From positions 46,561 through 110,560 of the forward strand of contig JACRAF010000015.1 of the NCBI GenBank assembly GCA_016213505.1: DNA of 64,000 bases, given 5' to 3'. How positions within the stretch are numbered: the stretch's first letter is position 1; every line of letters starts with the position of its first letter. Under the pieces are notes generated by a model. The model did not search any database, was not told the DNA's origin, and saw only the letters and a list, made by a program, of their open reading frames with translations. Shown piece after piece: positions 15,100 through 25,855 of the stretch. This DNA is from Devosia nanyangense. GTDB lineage: Bacteria; Pseudomonadota; Alphaproteobacteria; Rhizobiales; Devosiaceae. The translations under genes were made by a program, and so were the position numbers.

Positions 15100-16602
15100 A
15101 TGATCACCGAGCCCGAGCGGACCAAGCCCAGCGATTCAGTGTTGGACACGCAGCAGGCGGGGGTCAGGGCCGCCGATTGCATGGTCGCCACGGGCCACCC
15201 GCTGGCGGCCCGGACGGCGATCCGGATGCTGGAGCGCGGCGGCAGCGCGGTCGATGCCGCCATTGCCGCCGACGCCATCCTCGGGGTCGTCGAGCCGATG
15301 GCGACCGGCATCGGCGGCGATCTGCTCGCCATGCTGGTCGAGCCCGGCGGCAAGCCGATCGCCTACAACGGCACCGGGCGAGCCCCCGAGGCCCTCACCG
15401 CTGAGCTCGTCGACGCCCTGCCCGGCCGGAAGATCCCCGAGCGGCACCCGCTGTCGACGACCACGCCGGGTGTGGTGCGCGGATGGTTCGACCTCCACGC
15501 GCGCTACGGCAGGCTGCCAATGGCGGAACTGCTGGCGCCGGCCATCGAGGTTGCCGAAGCGGGCTTCGCGGTCGGGCCGATCTGCGCCCGCGAGTGGACG
15601 CTGTTCGAGCCGGTGCTGCGGAGCGACCCGGTCAGCGCTGTGCTTTATCACGCCGGCAACACGCCGGCCGCCGGGGAGCGCTTCGCCAATCCCGAGCTGG
15701 CCGCGGTGCTGCGCGCCATCGCGGCCGGGGGACCGGCGGCGTTCTACGAGGGCGAACCGGCCCGCGCCGCTGCCCGCGCCAGCCGGGCGCGCGGCGGGGT
15801 TCTCGCCGAGGGCGACTTTGCCCACCACAGCGGCCATTTCGATACGCCGCTGTCGGCCGAGTTCCGCGGTCTCACCGTGCTCGAATGCCCGCCCAACACG
15901 CATGGGCTGGCGGTGCTCGAGGCGCTGACCGAGCTCGAAAAGTTGCCGCTCGATCCGGCCGACCCCGCGACCACGCTGGCGGCGGTGCGCGCCGTCGGAC
16001 GCGGCCTCGCCAAGGCGCGCGAAATCGTCGCCGACCCGGCCGGCAATACCGTGTGCACGGTGGTGGTCGATCGCGACGGACTGGCGGTGACGCTGATGAG
16101 CAGCGTGTTCAAGCGCTTCGGTTCGGGCATCGGCGTGCCGGGCTGCGGCTTCGTGCTGCAGAACCGCGGCTCGGGGTTTTCCGCCCCCGGCCACATCAAC
16201 GGCCCGGCCCCCGGCAAGCGGCCCTATCATACGGTGGTGCCCGCCGCGGCGCTCAAGCAGGGCCGTTTCCATGCCGGGTTCGGCGTGGTCGGCGGCGCCA
16301 TGCAGCCGCAGGGGCACGTGCAGCTGCTGCTGCGGCTCGCCGCCTGGGGCGAACCGCTGCAGGCGGCGATCGACGCGCCGCGCTGGCGGCTCGAATCGGA
16401 CACGGCGCTGGCCATCGAAGCGGGCACGCCGGCCCCCATCGTCGAGGCGCTGCGCGCCGCCGGCTATGCCGATCCGCGCGATGGCGGCGAGCTGGGCGGG
16501 CGCAGCGATTTCGGCGGCGCGCAAATGGTGATGCGCGCCCCCGACGGCAGCCTGCTGGGCGGTTCGGACAAGCGCAAGGACGGCATGGCGCTGGGCACCT
16601 GA
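15100..16602 (+). CDS. gamma-glutamyltransferase-family Ntn hydrolase (cytosolic)
   Basis: A 500 aa member of the GGT family, autoprocessing N-terminal nucleophile hydrolases. Family blocks are visible: ATGHPLAARTAIRMLERGGSAVDAA, GIGGDLLAML, TTPGVVRGW, and after the cleavage site FGSGIGVPGCGFVLQNRGSGF and PGKRPYHTVVPA. The predicted nucleophile is T317 in GNTVCTVVVD, the layout of the YwrD/HpxW (oxamate amidohydrolase) branch rather than of classical periplasmic GGT. There is no signal peptide. It may hydrolyse a gamma-glutamyl or related amide after import by the ABC system encoded next to it, which is convergent. Substrate uncertain. Confidence 0.85.
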   Translation: MITEPERTKPSDSVLDTQQAGVRAADCMVATGHPLAARTAIRMLERGGSAVDAAIAADAILGVVEPMATGIGGDLLAMLVEPGGKPIAYNGTGRAPEALTAELVDALPGRKIPERHPLSTTTPGVVRGWFDLHARYGRLPMAELLAPAIEVAEAGFAVGPICAREWTLFEPVLRSDPVSAVLYHAGNTPAAGERFANPELAAVLRAIAAGGPAAFYEGEPARAAARASRARGGVLAEGDFAHHSGHFDTPLSAEFRGLTVLECPPNTHGLAVLEALTELEKLPLDPADPATTLAAVRAVGRGLAKAREIVADPAGNTVCTVVVDRDGLAVTLMSSVFKRFGSGIGVPGCGFVLQNRGSGFSAPGHINGPAPGKRPYHTVVPAAALKQGRFHAGFGVVGGAMQPQGHVQLLLRLAAWGEPLQAAIDAPRWRLESDTALAIEAGTPAPIVEALRAAGYADPRDGGELGGRSDFGGAQMVMRAPDGSLLGGSDKRKDGMALGT

Positions 16603-16640
16603 GCCGACTGAGGTCTAGAACCAAATCCTAACGAGGGCGC

Positions 16641-16690
16641 CCCGGGTCCGATCCGACCCGGGACACATCGTGGTGGTGTCCCGGGCCAGA
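16641..16690. terminator. paired hairpins between convergent genes
   Basis: CCCGGGTC (16641-16648) pairs with GACCCGGG (16655-16662) around a 6 nt loop. A second stem, GGGACAC against GTGTCCC, overlaps its right arm. There is no strong T run. Position between the stops of the GGT-family and ABC ATPase genes suggests a bidirectional terminator. Confidence 0.45.
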
Positions 16691-18769
<2,079 letters not shown>

Positions 18770-18772
18770 GGC

Positions 18773-19750
18773 TCAGGCCTTGCTGATGAGCGGGGAGCGG
18801 CTGCGCCGGCGCTCGGCCATCTTCTGGCGGGCGAAGCGCTTCTCGCGTTCCTGCGGATCGGTGGTGACGCGCAGCCAGTTGGCGAACAGGTTGATCGACA
18901 GCACGGTGACGGCGATCGACAGGCCCGGGAAGGTGATCAGCCACCAGGCGACGAAGATGTAGTCGCGGCCATTGGCGACGTCCAAGCCCCAGCTGGTGGC
19001 CGGCGGCTGGATGCCGAGGCCGAGAAACGACATCGCCGCCTCGGCCAGCACGACATTGGTGAATTCGAGGATGCCCAGGGTCAGCAGCGGCGAGGAGAGG
19101 TTGGGCAGCACGTGCTTGAAGATCACGCGGTTGGGTTTGCAGCCGGTCATCTCCGCCGCCTCGACATAGGCGGACTGACGGATGGTCAGCACGATGCCGC
19201 GGACCAGGCGGGCGTAGATCATCCAGTTGGTGCAGGCGAGGACCACGATCATCGTGGTGGTGCCCGGACCGACCACCGAGACGATCAGGAGAATCAGCAA
19301 GAGGCCGGGGAAGGCGACCTGGATGTCGACCAGGCGCATGATGATGGCGTCGGTGCGGCCGCCCTTGTAGCCGGCGAAGAGGCCGAGCAGCACGCCGAAG
19401 GTGCCGGCGAGGGCAACCACCGACGTCCCCACGAGGAGCGAGGCGCGAGCGCCGAAGATGACGCGGGACAGCACGTCGCGGCCCAGCTGATCGGTGCCCA
19501 AGAGATGCGCCATGCTGCCGCCCTCTACCCAGAACGGCGGCTTCAGCCGCGTCGTCACCGCCTGCACCGCCGGATCGTAGGGCGCCAGCAGCGGCGCGAA
19601 GATCGCCATCAGCAGCAGCAGCACGATGATGGTGAGGCCGAGCAGCCCGGACTTGTCGCGCCACAGCTCGACCACGATCGGCGGCAGCCGGGTCGGTCTT
19701 GTGATGGGGGCGGAGATTTCGAGGACTGCCATTTCAACCCAGCTCCACAC
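18773..19750 (-). CDS. peptide-type ABC importer permease (DppC-like)
   Basis: A 325 aa inner membrane permease with an N-terminal helix (GLLGLTIIVLLLLMAIFAPLLAPYDP) typical of DppC/OppC and about five more helices. The short LLGTDQLGRDVLSRVIFGARASL segment and the EAA loop (AAEMTGCKPNRVIFKHVLPN) are clear. It pairs with the DppB-like permease encoded upstream; the two overlap by 17 bp (19734-19750), which indicates coupled translation. Confidence 0.92.
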   Translation of the reverse strand: MWSWVEMAVLEISAPITRPTRLPPIVVELWRDKSGLLGLTIIVLLLLMAIFAPLLAPYDPAVQAVTTRLKPPFWVEGGSMAHLLGTDQLGRDVLSRVIFGARASLLVGTSVVALAGTFGVLLGLFAGYKGGRTDAIIMRLVDIQVAFPGLLLILLIVSVVGPGTTTMIVVLACTNWMIYARLVRGIVLTIRQSAYVEAAEMTGCKPNRVIFKHVLPNLSSPLLTLGILEFTNVVLAEAAMSFLGLGIQPPATSWGLDVANGRDYIFVAWWLITFPGLSIAVTVLSINLFANWLRVTTDPQEREKRFARQKMAERRRSRSPLISKA

Positions 19751-20654
19751 GCGGATCGATGAATTTGTGCGCGACGTCGAGGGCGATGTTGACCGCCACG
19801 ATCAGGATGGCGACGGTGAAGACGATGGCCTGCAGCAGGAACAGGTCGTTGTGCTGGATCGCCTGCATCGCCGCCTGCCCGAGGCCGGGCCAGGCGAACA
19901 CCGTTTCAACCACCACCGTGTAGCCGGCGAGGCCGCTGATGAATTCCCAGCCGGCGAGCGTGATGAAGGCCGGCAGCGCATTGCGCAGCGCGTGCCCGAA
20001 CAGCACCTGATGGAAATGCAGACCCTTGGCGCGGGCGGTCCGCACATATTGCTGGTTGAGCTCGTCGATGACGGTCGAGCGGACCAGCATCATCAGCCGG
20101 GCGAGGCTGGGCAGGCCCAGGGTGATCGCCGGCAGGATATAGTGCACCGGCGGCCCGATACCGGAGGTGGGCAGCACCCTGAAGATGACGGCAAAGACCA
20201 TGATGAGCAGCAGCCCCATCCAGAACTGCGGCACCGAGAGGCCGAACAGCCCGCTGAAGACGGTCAGCCGGTCGGCCAGTCCTCCCGGCTTGAGGGCGGC
20301 GATGGCGCCCAGAGGCAGCGCCAGGAGGATCGCGACGCCCAGCCCGCAGGCGATCAGCGTCAGCGTGTTGGGCAGTTTGGCCAGGACGATGCCCATGGCC
20401 GGGCGGCGCTGCCACAGGCTGTCGCCGAAATTGAGCGTCGCGAGGTTCTGGGCGAATTCCACGAACTGCACCGGGATCGGCCGGTCGAGGCCGAGCTGGT
20501 GCTGGAATTCGGCCCGTTCCTCGGCCGTCGCGGAAAGGGGCAGCATCACTCTTACGGGGTCGCCGACGAGCCGTGTGGCGACGAAGACGACGATCGTTAC
20601 GCCGATGACGACCAGGAGACCCTGGAGCAGTCGACGCAAGATGAAGAGACCCAT
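19734..20654 (-). CDS. peptide-type ABC importer permease (DppB-like)
   Basis: A 306 aa permease starting MGLFILRRLLQGLLVVIGVT, the classical DppB/OppB opening, with five or six further helices. The EAA loop is in YVRTARAKGLHFHQVLFGHALRNALP. The start at 20654 is chosen over a longer frame to 20744 because the extra 30 residues have no permease character. It lies 32 bp downstream of the binding protein gene in the same operon. Confidence 0.92.
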   Translation of the reverse strand: MGLFILRRLLQGLLVVIGVTIVVFVATRLVGDPVRVMLPLSATAEERAEFQHQLGLDRPIPVQFVEFAQNLATLNFGDSLWQRRPAMGIVLAKLPNTLTLIACGLGVAILLALPLGAIAALKPGGLADRLTVFSGLFGLSVPQFWMGLLLIMVFAVIFRVLPTSGIGPPVHYILPAITLGLPSLARLMMLVRSTVIDELNQQYVRTARAKGLHFHQVLFGHALRNALPAFITLAGWEFISGLAGYTVVVETVFAWPGLGQAAMQAIQHNDLFLLQAIVFTVAILIVAVNIALDVAHKFIDPRVELG

Positions 20655-20686
20655 GCTGCACCCTTTCCTTGATACCCAGACGGCGG

Positions 20687-22186
20687 CTAGTCGGCGGCCT
20701 TCATTTCCTTGACCAGCAGCTTGGAGTCGACCCGCGGCTGCCACTCGAGGCGCTTGGAGAAGCCGTAGATGTCCTCGAGGTTGAGCAGCGGCACGAGGTA
20801 GGACCCGTCATAGGCCTTCTTGGTGATGTCGGCATACATCGCCACACGCTTGACCGTATCGGTCTCGACGCGAGCCGCCTGCACCTGCTTGGCCATCTCC
20901 TGATCGTTGTTGGAGGCGTAGGAGGCGCCCGACTCGTAGGCCGAGGTCATCGGCCGGTCGGCGTCGAGCAGTTCGTCCGAGTTCTGGACGAAGATCGCAT
21001 CGGGACGGTGCGCCTTGTCGAACAGCTGGTTCAGGTATTCGCCGAACTCGTTGATCTTGAAGTCGACCTTGAGCCCGACGGCAGTCCAGTAGGCGCCGAC
21101 CGCCTCGATAGTCTCGCGGTCCTTGAGCCAGCGACCGGCTTCGCCGACGATGGTGACCGTCGCGCCCTCGGCACCGGCTTCCTTGATCAGGGCCGCGGCC
21201 TTGGCCGGATCGTAGGGATAGACGTCGAGCGCCGTGTTGAAGCCGAACGCCTTGGGATTGACGAGCTGGCCCTTGGCCGGCACGCCGTAGCCGCCGAACA
21301 GATCGTTGGCGAGGGCGTTGCGGTCGATGGCGAGATTCATCGCCGTGCGGACACGAACGTCCGCGGTCGAGGGATTCTCGGTCGAAAGCACGATCACCGA
21401 GGTCTCAAGGCCCGGAACTGCGGCGGAATTTGGTACGCTGCTGACGAATTCGGGCAGAAGATTGGTGATCAGGTCGACTTCGCCGGCCACGAGGCTCGAC
21501 AGACGCGTGCCCGGCTCGCCGATGAACTTGTAGGTCACCTGGTCGATCGAGGGCGCCTCGCCCCAATAGTCCGGGTTCCGCCTGAGGATGATGTCCTGGC
21601 CGTGATCCCAGGCTGCCATCATGTAGGGGCCGGTGCCGACCGGATTGGTCGCGAAGTTGGCATCGGCCGAGTACGTGGTCGGCACCATCTTCATCCAGTA
21701 CATGCGCGACGGCAGGATCGGATCGGGGCCTTTGGTGACGACATGGACGGTGAGATCGTCGACCTTGCTGGCCGATGCGATGGTGCCGAAATACGAGCCC
21801 TGCTCGGATTTGAAGGCCGGATCGATGATACGCTCGACGCTGCGCACGACCGAATCGGCGTTGAAGGCTTCGCCGTCGGTGAACTTGACGTCCGGCCGCA
21901 GCTTGAATTCCCAGGTGGTCGCGTCGATCTGGGTCGGGGCGGCAGCGGCGAGGCCGGGCACCAGGATGCCGTCCGCGGTGCGCGCCATGAGTGTCTCATA
22001 GATATTGTCGTTGATGGCGCGTTCGCCGCCATCGTCACGCAGTTGCGGATCCAGCGTCGACGGCTCGGACCCGATGGCGATAGAAATGTCGGCGGCTTGC
22101 GCCAGGCCGATGGACAGAGACCCGGCGACCGCGGTTGCGGCCATGAGCGCCGCCACGGTCAGGTAGTTCTTCATTGAGTTCATCAT
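20687..22186 (-). CDS. peptide-type ABC importer substrate-binding protein (family 5)
   Basis: A 499 aa periplasmic protein. It begins with a basic residue, a hydrophobic stretch and an Ala-X-Ala cleavage site (SLSIGLAQA|ADIS), a Sec signal peptide without lipobox. The family 5 features are SEPSTLDPQLRDDGG, the block WEFKLRPDVKFTDGEAFNADSV and NPVGTGPYMM. Such proteins bind peptides, opines, glutathione or nickel complexes. The ATG at 22186 follows GGGAGCGG. A GTATAC element lies about 118 bp upstream, placing the importer in the proposed GntR regulon next to the cytosolic GGT-like enzyme. Confidence 0.9.
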   Translation of the reverse strand: MMNSMKNYLTVAALMAATAVAGSLSIGLAQAADISIAIGSEPSTLDPQLRDDGGERAINDNIYETLMARTADGILVPGLAAAAPTQIDATTWEFKLRPDVKFTDGEAFNADSVVRSVERIIDPAFKSEQGSYFGTIASASKVDDLTVHVVTKGPDPILPSRMYWMKMVPTTYSADANFATNPVGTGPYMMAAWDHGQDIILRRNPDYWGEAPSIDQVTYKFIGEPGTRLSSLVAGEVDLITNLLPEFVSSVPNSAAVPGLETSVIVLSTENPSTADVRVRTAMNLAIDRNALANDLFGGYGVPAKGQLVNPKAFGFNTALDVYPYDPAKAAALIKEAGAEGATVTIVGEAGRWLKDRETIEAVGAYWTAVGLKVDFKINEFGEYLNQLFDKAHRPDAIFVQNSDELLDADRPMTSAYESGASYASNNDQEMAKQVQAARVETDTVKRVAMYADITKKAYDGSYLVPLLNLEDIYGFSKRLEWQPRVDSKLLVKEMKAAD

Positions 22187-22301
22187 CCGCTCCCGTTGCT
22201 GCAGCGCAGCATTGTTCGCGCAGCACCTCGCTGCGCGCGTGCGGATCGACGACGTTCCCCACATGTGAGATTGAAGCGGGGATCGAACGGAGTCAAGCGA
22301 T

Positions 22302-22311
22302 CAGTATACAT
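22302..22311. promoter_or_regulatory. CAGTATACAT operator of the ABC importer
   Basis: Eight of ten bases match the CAGTATACTG palindrome. It lies 116 bp upstream of the binding protein ATG at 22186, in an AT-richer tract. Confidence 0.5.
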
Positions 22312-22554
22312 CTTAATTGCCGATCCGCCGCGGCCCGCCTCGGCTTCGGCGATCCCGGCCGGCCCGTTCAGCCGACTCGCGGCACCACCCACAGGCCCGA
22401 GCGACGCGCTAAGCCTTTGAGATTCAAGACCTGTTATGGGTCCGGCGCCCGCCTGGCCAGCGCTTGGGCAGCGGCCGGGCAGATGCTGCCTGCCTCATGC
22501 CCATGCGATAGGCAATAGGCTCTTGTGCCTAAAAAATCGAGTGGACAAGGCAAA

Positions 22555-22576
22555 CGGTATACTTCATACTGAATAC
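22555..22576. promoter_or_regulatory. GGTATAC - CATACTGAATAC compound element
   Basis: GTATAC at 22557-22562 is followed by CATACTG and GAATAC, so partial half sites continue for about 20 bp. It is 224 bp upstream of the SDR start. Confidence 0.4.
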
Positions 22577-22720
22577 ATCGGATTGCGACGTTCCCCTTTG
22601 CCTCCGATTCTTCCCGGGTTTGGTCCAGGCCGTATTTCGGCCGGGTCGGGACGGTTTTTGCCGCGCCGCGGGCCGGCTACCGGTTCAGGCCGCGGAACCG
22701 ACTTCCTGGGCAAAATCGAC

Positions 22721-22734
22721 ATACAGTATACGAA
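22721..22734. promoter_or_regulatory. ATACAGTATACGAA operator of the SDR operon
   Basis: The CAGTATAC core with the left flank ATA, 66 bp upstream of the SDR ATG at 22800. It resembles the site at 14873, which also has ATACAGTATAC. Confidence 0.5.
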
Positions 22735-22799
22735 ACGCAGATGGACTGGGCTGGCTGGCGCGGGACGTCGGCCCGCGCAATCCAGGGATAGCTGATTCC

Positions 22800-23558
22800 A
22801 TGCCAAACCATCGCAGCATCATCATCACCGGCGCCGCCAGCGGCATCGGGGCCGCAGTGGCGCGCCGCGTCGCCGGCACCGGCACCTCGCTGCTTTTACA
22901 CACCCGCAAGAACGAGGCGGGTCTCACCGAAGTCGCCGCCGCCTGCCGCGAGGCCGGGGCAGAGGTCGACACGCTGCTCGGCGATCTTGCCGACCCTGAC
23001 GTTCCGGCACGGCTGGTGGCCCGGGCGAAGGAGCGGTTCGGGCGGGTCGACCAGATCGTCAGCAATGCCGGCCAGGCGGCGCGGGCGCGCTTCGGCACGC
23101 TGCCGCCCGAGGACCTCAAGGCGGCGTTCGAGGCCATGCCCGTCGCCTTCCTCCGGCTGGTGAACGCCGCTCTGCCCGATCTCGAGAGTTCCGCCTGGGG
23201 GCGGGTCGTCGCCGTCAGCTCTTTCGTGGCGCATGTGTTCGGCACCGCCGACCTACTGTTTCCGGCGACCTCGGCGGCCAAGGCGGCGCTCGAGGCGCTG
23301 GTCAAGGCGCTGGCGGTGCAATTGGGGCCGACCGGCACCACAGCCAATGCGGTGGTGCCCGGCTTCACCCGCAAGCAGGGCGGCGGGCATCTGGCGGCGA
23401 CCAGCCAGTCGCTGCTGACTGCTGCCGCGATCACCCCGAGCGGCCGCTTGACCGAGCCGGCCGACGTGGCCGCCGCCGTCGATTTCCTGCTATCGCGGGG
23501 GGCGGGTCAGGTGACCGGGCAGGCCCTCCATGTCGATGGCGGCCTGCTCCTCCCCTGA
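22800..23558 (+). CDS. SDR family oxidoreductase with Thr in place of catalytic Tyr
   Basis: A 252 aa short-chain dehydrogenase/reductase. The NAD(P) motif TGAASGIGAAVA (TGxxxGIG) and the SNAG motif (IVSNAGQAA) are intact, as are the catalytic Ser region VAVSSF and Lys. The usual YxxxK is TSAAK here, so the catalytic Tyr is replaced by Thr. The C terminus ends in the normal GQALHVDGGLL. Either the enzyme uses another residue or the chemistry differs. It is followed after 45 bp by the symporter gene and preceded by GTATAC elements. The substrate is unknown. Confidence 0.85.
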   Translation: MPNHRSIIITGAASGIGAAVARRVAGTGTSLLLHTRKNEAGLTEVAAACREAGAEVDTLLGDLADPDVPARLVARAKERFGRVDQIVSNAGQAARARFGTLPPEDLKAAFEAMPVAFLRLVNAALPDLESSAWGRVVAVSSFVAHVFGTADLLFPATSAAKAALEALVKALAVQLGPTGTTANAVVPGFTRKQGGGHLAATSQSLLTAAAITPSGRLTEPADVAAAVDFLLSRGAGQVTGQALHVDGGLLLP

Positions 23559-23603
23559 CCGGCCGTTCCTCTCCCACCCATCCTTTGCTCAACGAGACTC
23601 CTG

Positions 23604-24578
23604 ATGACCATACGCGGGTTCACGATCGACGGCTTCCTGCTGGCGCTGGCTGCCGTCGTGCTGGCGGCGATCCTCCTGCCCGCGCTGGGCGCCACGGGCG
23701 GCGTGCTCCATATCGACTGGATCGCCACCTACGGCGTCGCCGGGGTGTTCTTTCTCTACGGCCTGACCCTGGCCCCCGAAAAGCTTCGGCAGGGCGCCGC
23801 GAACTGGCGCGTGCACGTGACAGTGCAGCTGGCGACCTTCGTGCTGTTCCCGGTGCTGGTGCTGGTCGTGCTGGCGTTCTTCCCCAACCTGCCCGAACCG
23901 GTGGCGACGGGCTTTTTTTACCTCGCGGCGCTGCCCTCGACGGTCTCCTCCTCGGTGGCGATGACCTCGCTGGCGCGCGGCAACGTGCCGACCGCCATCT
24001 TCAACGCCACCCTGTCGAGCCTGCTCGGCGTCTTCCTCACCCCCATCCTCATGGCCTGGTACGCCTCGACCACCGGGGCGGCCCTGCCGCTGCTGCCGGC
24101 GATCACCAAGGTCGTGCTGCTGGTGCTGCTGCCGATCGTCGTCGGCCAGATTGCCCGCCACTGGCTCGAGCGATGGGCCAACCGCCACATCAAGGCGATC
24201 CGCCTGACCGACCGGGCGATCATCCTCGCCATCGTTTTCAACTCGTTTTCGGATTCGATGCGCGAAGGGATCTGGACCGGCCACGATGCTACGCTGGTCA
24301 TCGGCATGTGCGCCGGGGTGATCGGGTTGTTCTTCGTCGTCTACGGGCTCTTGCAGATTCCCTGCCGGCTGCTCGGTCTCGACCGCGAGGACACCATCGC
24401 GTGCCTGTTCTGCGGCTCCAAGAAATCGCTGGCGACCGGCGTGCCGTTGGCCAAGCTCCTGTTCGGGTCCGTGCCGACGCTCGGCCTGATCATCGCTCCG
24501 ATCATGCTCTACCACTTCTTCCAGCTGATCATCGTCAGCGTCATCGCCAATCGCTACGCCCGAAGAGCGCCCGCCTGA
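23604..24578 (+). CDS. bile acid:sodium symporter family transporter
   Basis: A 324 aa membrane protein with about nine to ten helices, of the SBF/BASS superfamily (the YfeH-like branch). Characteristic are the early FFLYGLTLAPEKLRQG, the crossover LPSTVSSSVAMTSLARGN and the later CGSKKSLATGVPLAKLLF. Members move organic anions, mostly with sodium. It forms an operon with the SDR and may carry a substrate or product of the pathway. It is unlikely to transport actual bile acids. Confidence 0.88.
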   Translation: MTIRGFTIDGFLLALAAVVLAAILLPALGATGGVLHIDWIATYGVAGVFFLYGLTLAPEKLRQGAANWRVHVTVQLATFVLFPVLVLVVLAFFPNLPEPVATGFFYLAALPSTVSSSVAMTSLARGNVPTAIFNATLSSLLGVFLTPILMAWYASTTGAALPLLPAITKVVLLVLLPIVVGQIARHWLERWANRHIKAIRLTDRAIILAIVFNSFSDSMREGIWTGHDATLVIGMCAGVIGLFFVVYGLLQIPCRLLGLDREDTIACLFCGSKKSLATGVPLAKLLFGSVPTLGLIIAPIMLYHFFQLIIVSVIANRYARRAPA

Positions 24579-24633
24579 GCGGCAGAGACCAACCAATCGC
24601 ATCGGCGACCCATGCGGCGCCGCGTGCGCCTGT

Positions 24634-24647
24634 TTGCGCTGGAGCAA
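24634..24647. promoter_or_regulatory. NnrR/FNR-type box before nirK
   Basis: TTGCGCTGGAGCAA fits the alphaproteobacterial NnrR pattern TTGCG-N4-CGCAA with one mismatch. It lies 55 bp upstream of the nirK ATG, a typical position for activation under nitric oxide or low oxygen. The regulator gene is not in the window. Confidence 0.6.
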
Positions 24648-24702
24648 CGATGGCGCCGCCCGTCGGCGCTTGTCTGGGGCCACCGCGCATTGGAGTTGTG
24701 CA

Positions 24703-25701
24703 ATGGTCCCGCACCTGGCGAAGCTTGCTGGTCCCACCCTCGGGCTGCTGATGGTTCTGTCGGGTGGCGCCTGGGCGGGCGGCATGCACGACCACCCGGA
24801 TGCAAACGGCATGGCCGACGCCCCACTGGACATCGTTCGTGCCGCCGATGACCTGCCTGGACCGATCGGCGTACGTCCACCCCGGACCGTGTCGGTCGAC
24901 CTCGAGACGGTGGAGGTGACGGGCCGCCTCGCCGACAACACGGCCTACCACTACTGGACCTTCGGCGCGCGGGTGCCGGGACCGTTTGTGCGGGCCCGCG
25001 TCGGCGACACCATCAACGTCACGCTCACCAACCGCGCCGACAGCAGCGAGAAGCACAGCGTCGACTTCCATGCCGCGACGGCGCCCGGCGGCGGCCATTT
25101 CGCGACCGAGGCGGCGCCGGGTGAAAGCAGGAGCTTTTCGTTCAAGGCGCTGAAGCCGGGGCTCTACGTCTACCACTGTGCCGTGCCCGAGGCAGCCGTG
25201 CACATTGCCAACGGCATGTACGGCCTGATCCTCGTCGAGCCGGAGGAGCCGCTCCCGCCGGTCGACCGCGAGTTCTACGTCGTGCAGGGCGAGGTCTACA
25301 CCGAACAGGCCTTCGGCACCGAGGGATTGGCGGAATTCGACGCGACCAAGATGGGGGCCGAGCAGCCCGAGTACTACGTGTTCAACGGCGCCGTCGGCGC
25401 CCTGGTCAATGACGGCGCCCTCGCCGCCAAGGTCGGCGAAACCGTGCGCATCTATTTCGGCGTGGGCGGGCCGAGCAAGAATTCGAGCTTTCATGTGATC
25501 GGCGAGATCTTCGACAGGGCATATCAGCTCGCCTCCCTCAGCAGCCCGCCCCTTCTCGACGTGCAGACGATCTCCGTCCCGCCCGGCGGCGCCACGGTGG
25601 TCGACATCGGGCTGGAGGTACCGGGCGAGTACACGCTCGTCGACCACGCGCTTGCCCGAGCCCGCAGGGGGCTCGTCGGCAAGCTGATCGTCAGCGACTG
25701 A
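24703..25701 (+). CDS. nirK: copper-containing nitrite reductase
   Basis: A 332 aa two-cupredoxin periplasmic enzyme that reduces nitrite to nitric oxide. A Sec signal peptide ends near SGGAWA|GG. Copper ligands are visible: the type 2/type 1 His pair and Asp in HSVDFH, the type 1 set H, C, H, M in YHCAVPEAAVHIANGM, a later His in FHVIGE and a last His in LVDHALARARRG. The ATG at 24703 has GGAG nine bases upstream; a longer frame to 24634 would start inside the putative NnrR box. No nir accessory, nor or nos gene is adjacent, so it is an isolated denitrification gene. Its orientation places it after the symporter, but the box suggests its own promoter. Confidence 0.9.
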   Translation: MVPHLAKLAGPTLGLLMVLSGGAWAGGMHDHPDANGMADAPLDIVRAADDLPGPIGVRPPRTVSVDLETVEVTGRLADNTAYHYWTFGARVPGPFVRARVGDTINVTLTNRADSSEKHSVDFHAATAPGGGHFATEAAPGESRSFSFKALKPGLYVYHCAVPEAAVHIANGMYGLILVEPEEPLPPVDREFYVVQGEVYTEQAFGTEGLAEFDATKMGAEQPEYYVFNGAVGALVNDGALAAKVGETVRIYFGVGGPSKNSSFHVIGEIFDRAYQLASLSSPPLLDVQTISVPPGGATVVDIGLEVPGEYTLVDHALARARRGLVGKLIVSD

Positions 25702-25855
25702 GCGACAGGGCGCTCGCTGGAAGCGACGACGGGGAGCTGTCGTGCGCCCATCGACGGAGTGACGCCAAGGAACGTCGGGGTCGCACCAGCGTGACGCCGC
25801 AGCGCATTTTGGCGGAGAGCGGCGCTTCAAGATTGTCGGCTTGGGCCAGGAGCGG

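Larger units (their letters stand above)
22187..22799. other. divergent regulatory region, importer and SDR operons
   Basis: 613 bp with no convincing gene. It contains three elements of the GTATAC family, near 22302, 22555 and 22721. The first is close to the importer promoter, the other two are on the SDR side. The remainder is GC-rich without recognisable coding or RNA structure. Confidence 0.6.

Noticed and set aside
22187..22799. Riboswitch or attenuator before the ABC importer
   Set aside because: I could not find a conserved aptamer-like fold; the operators explain the region sufficiently.
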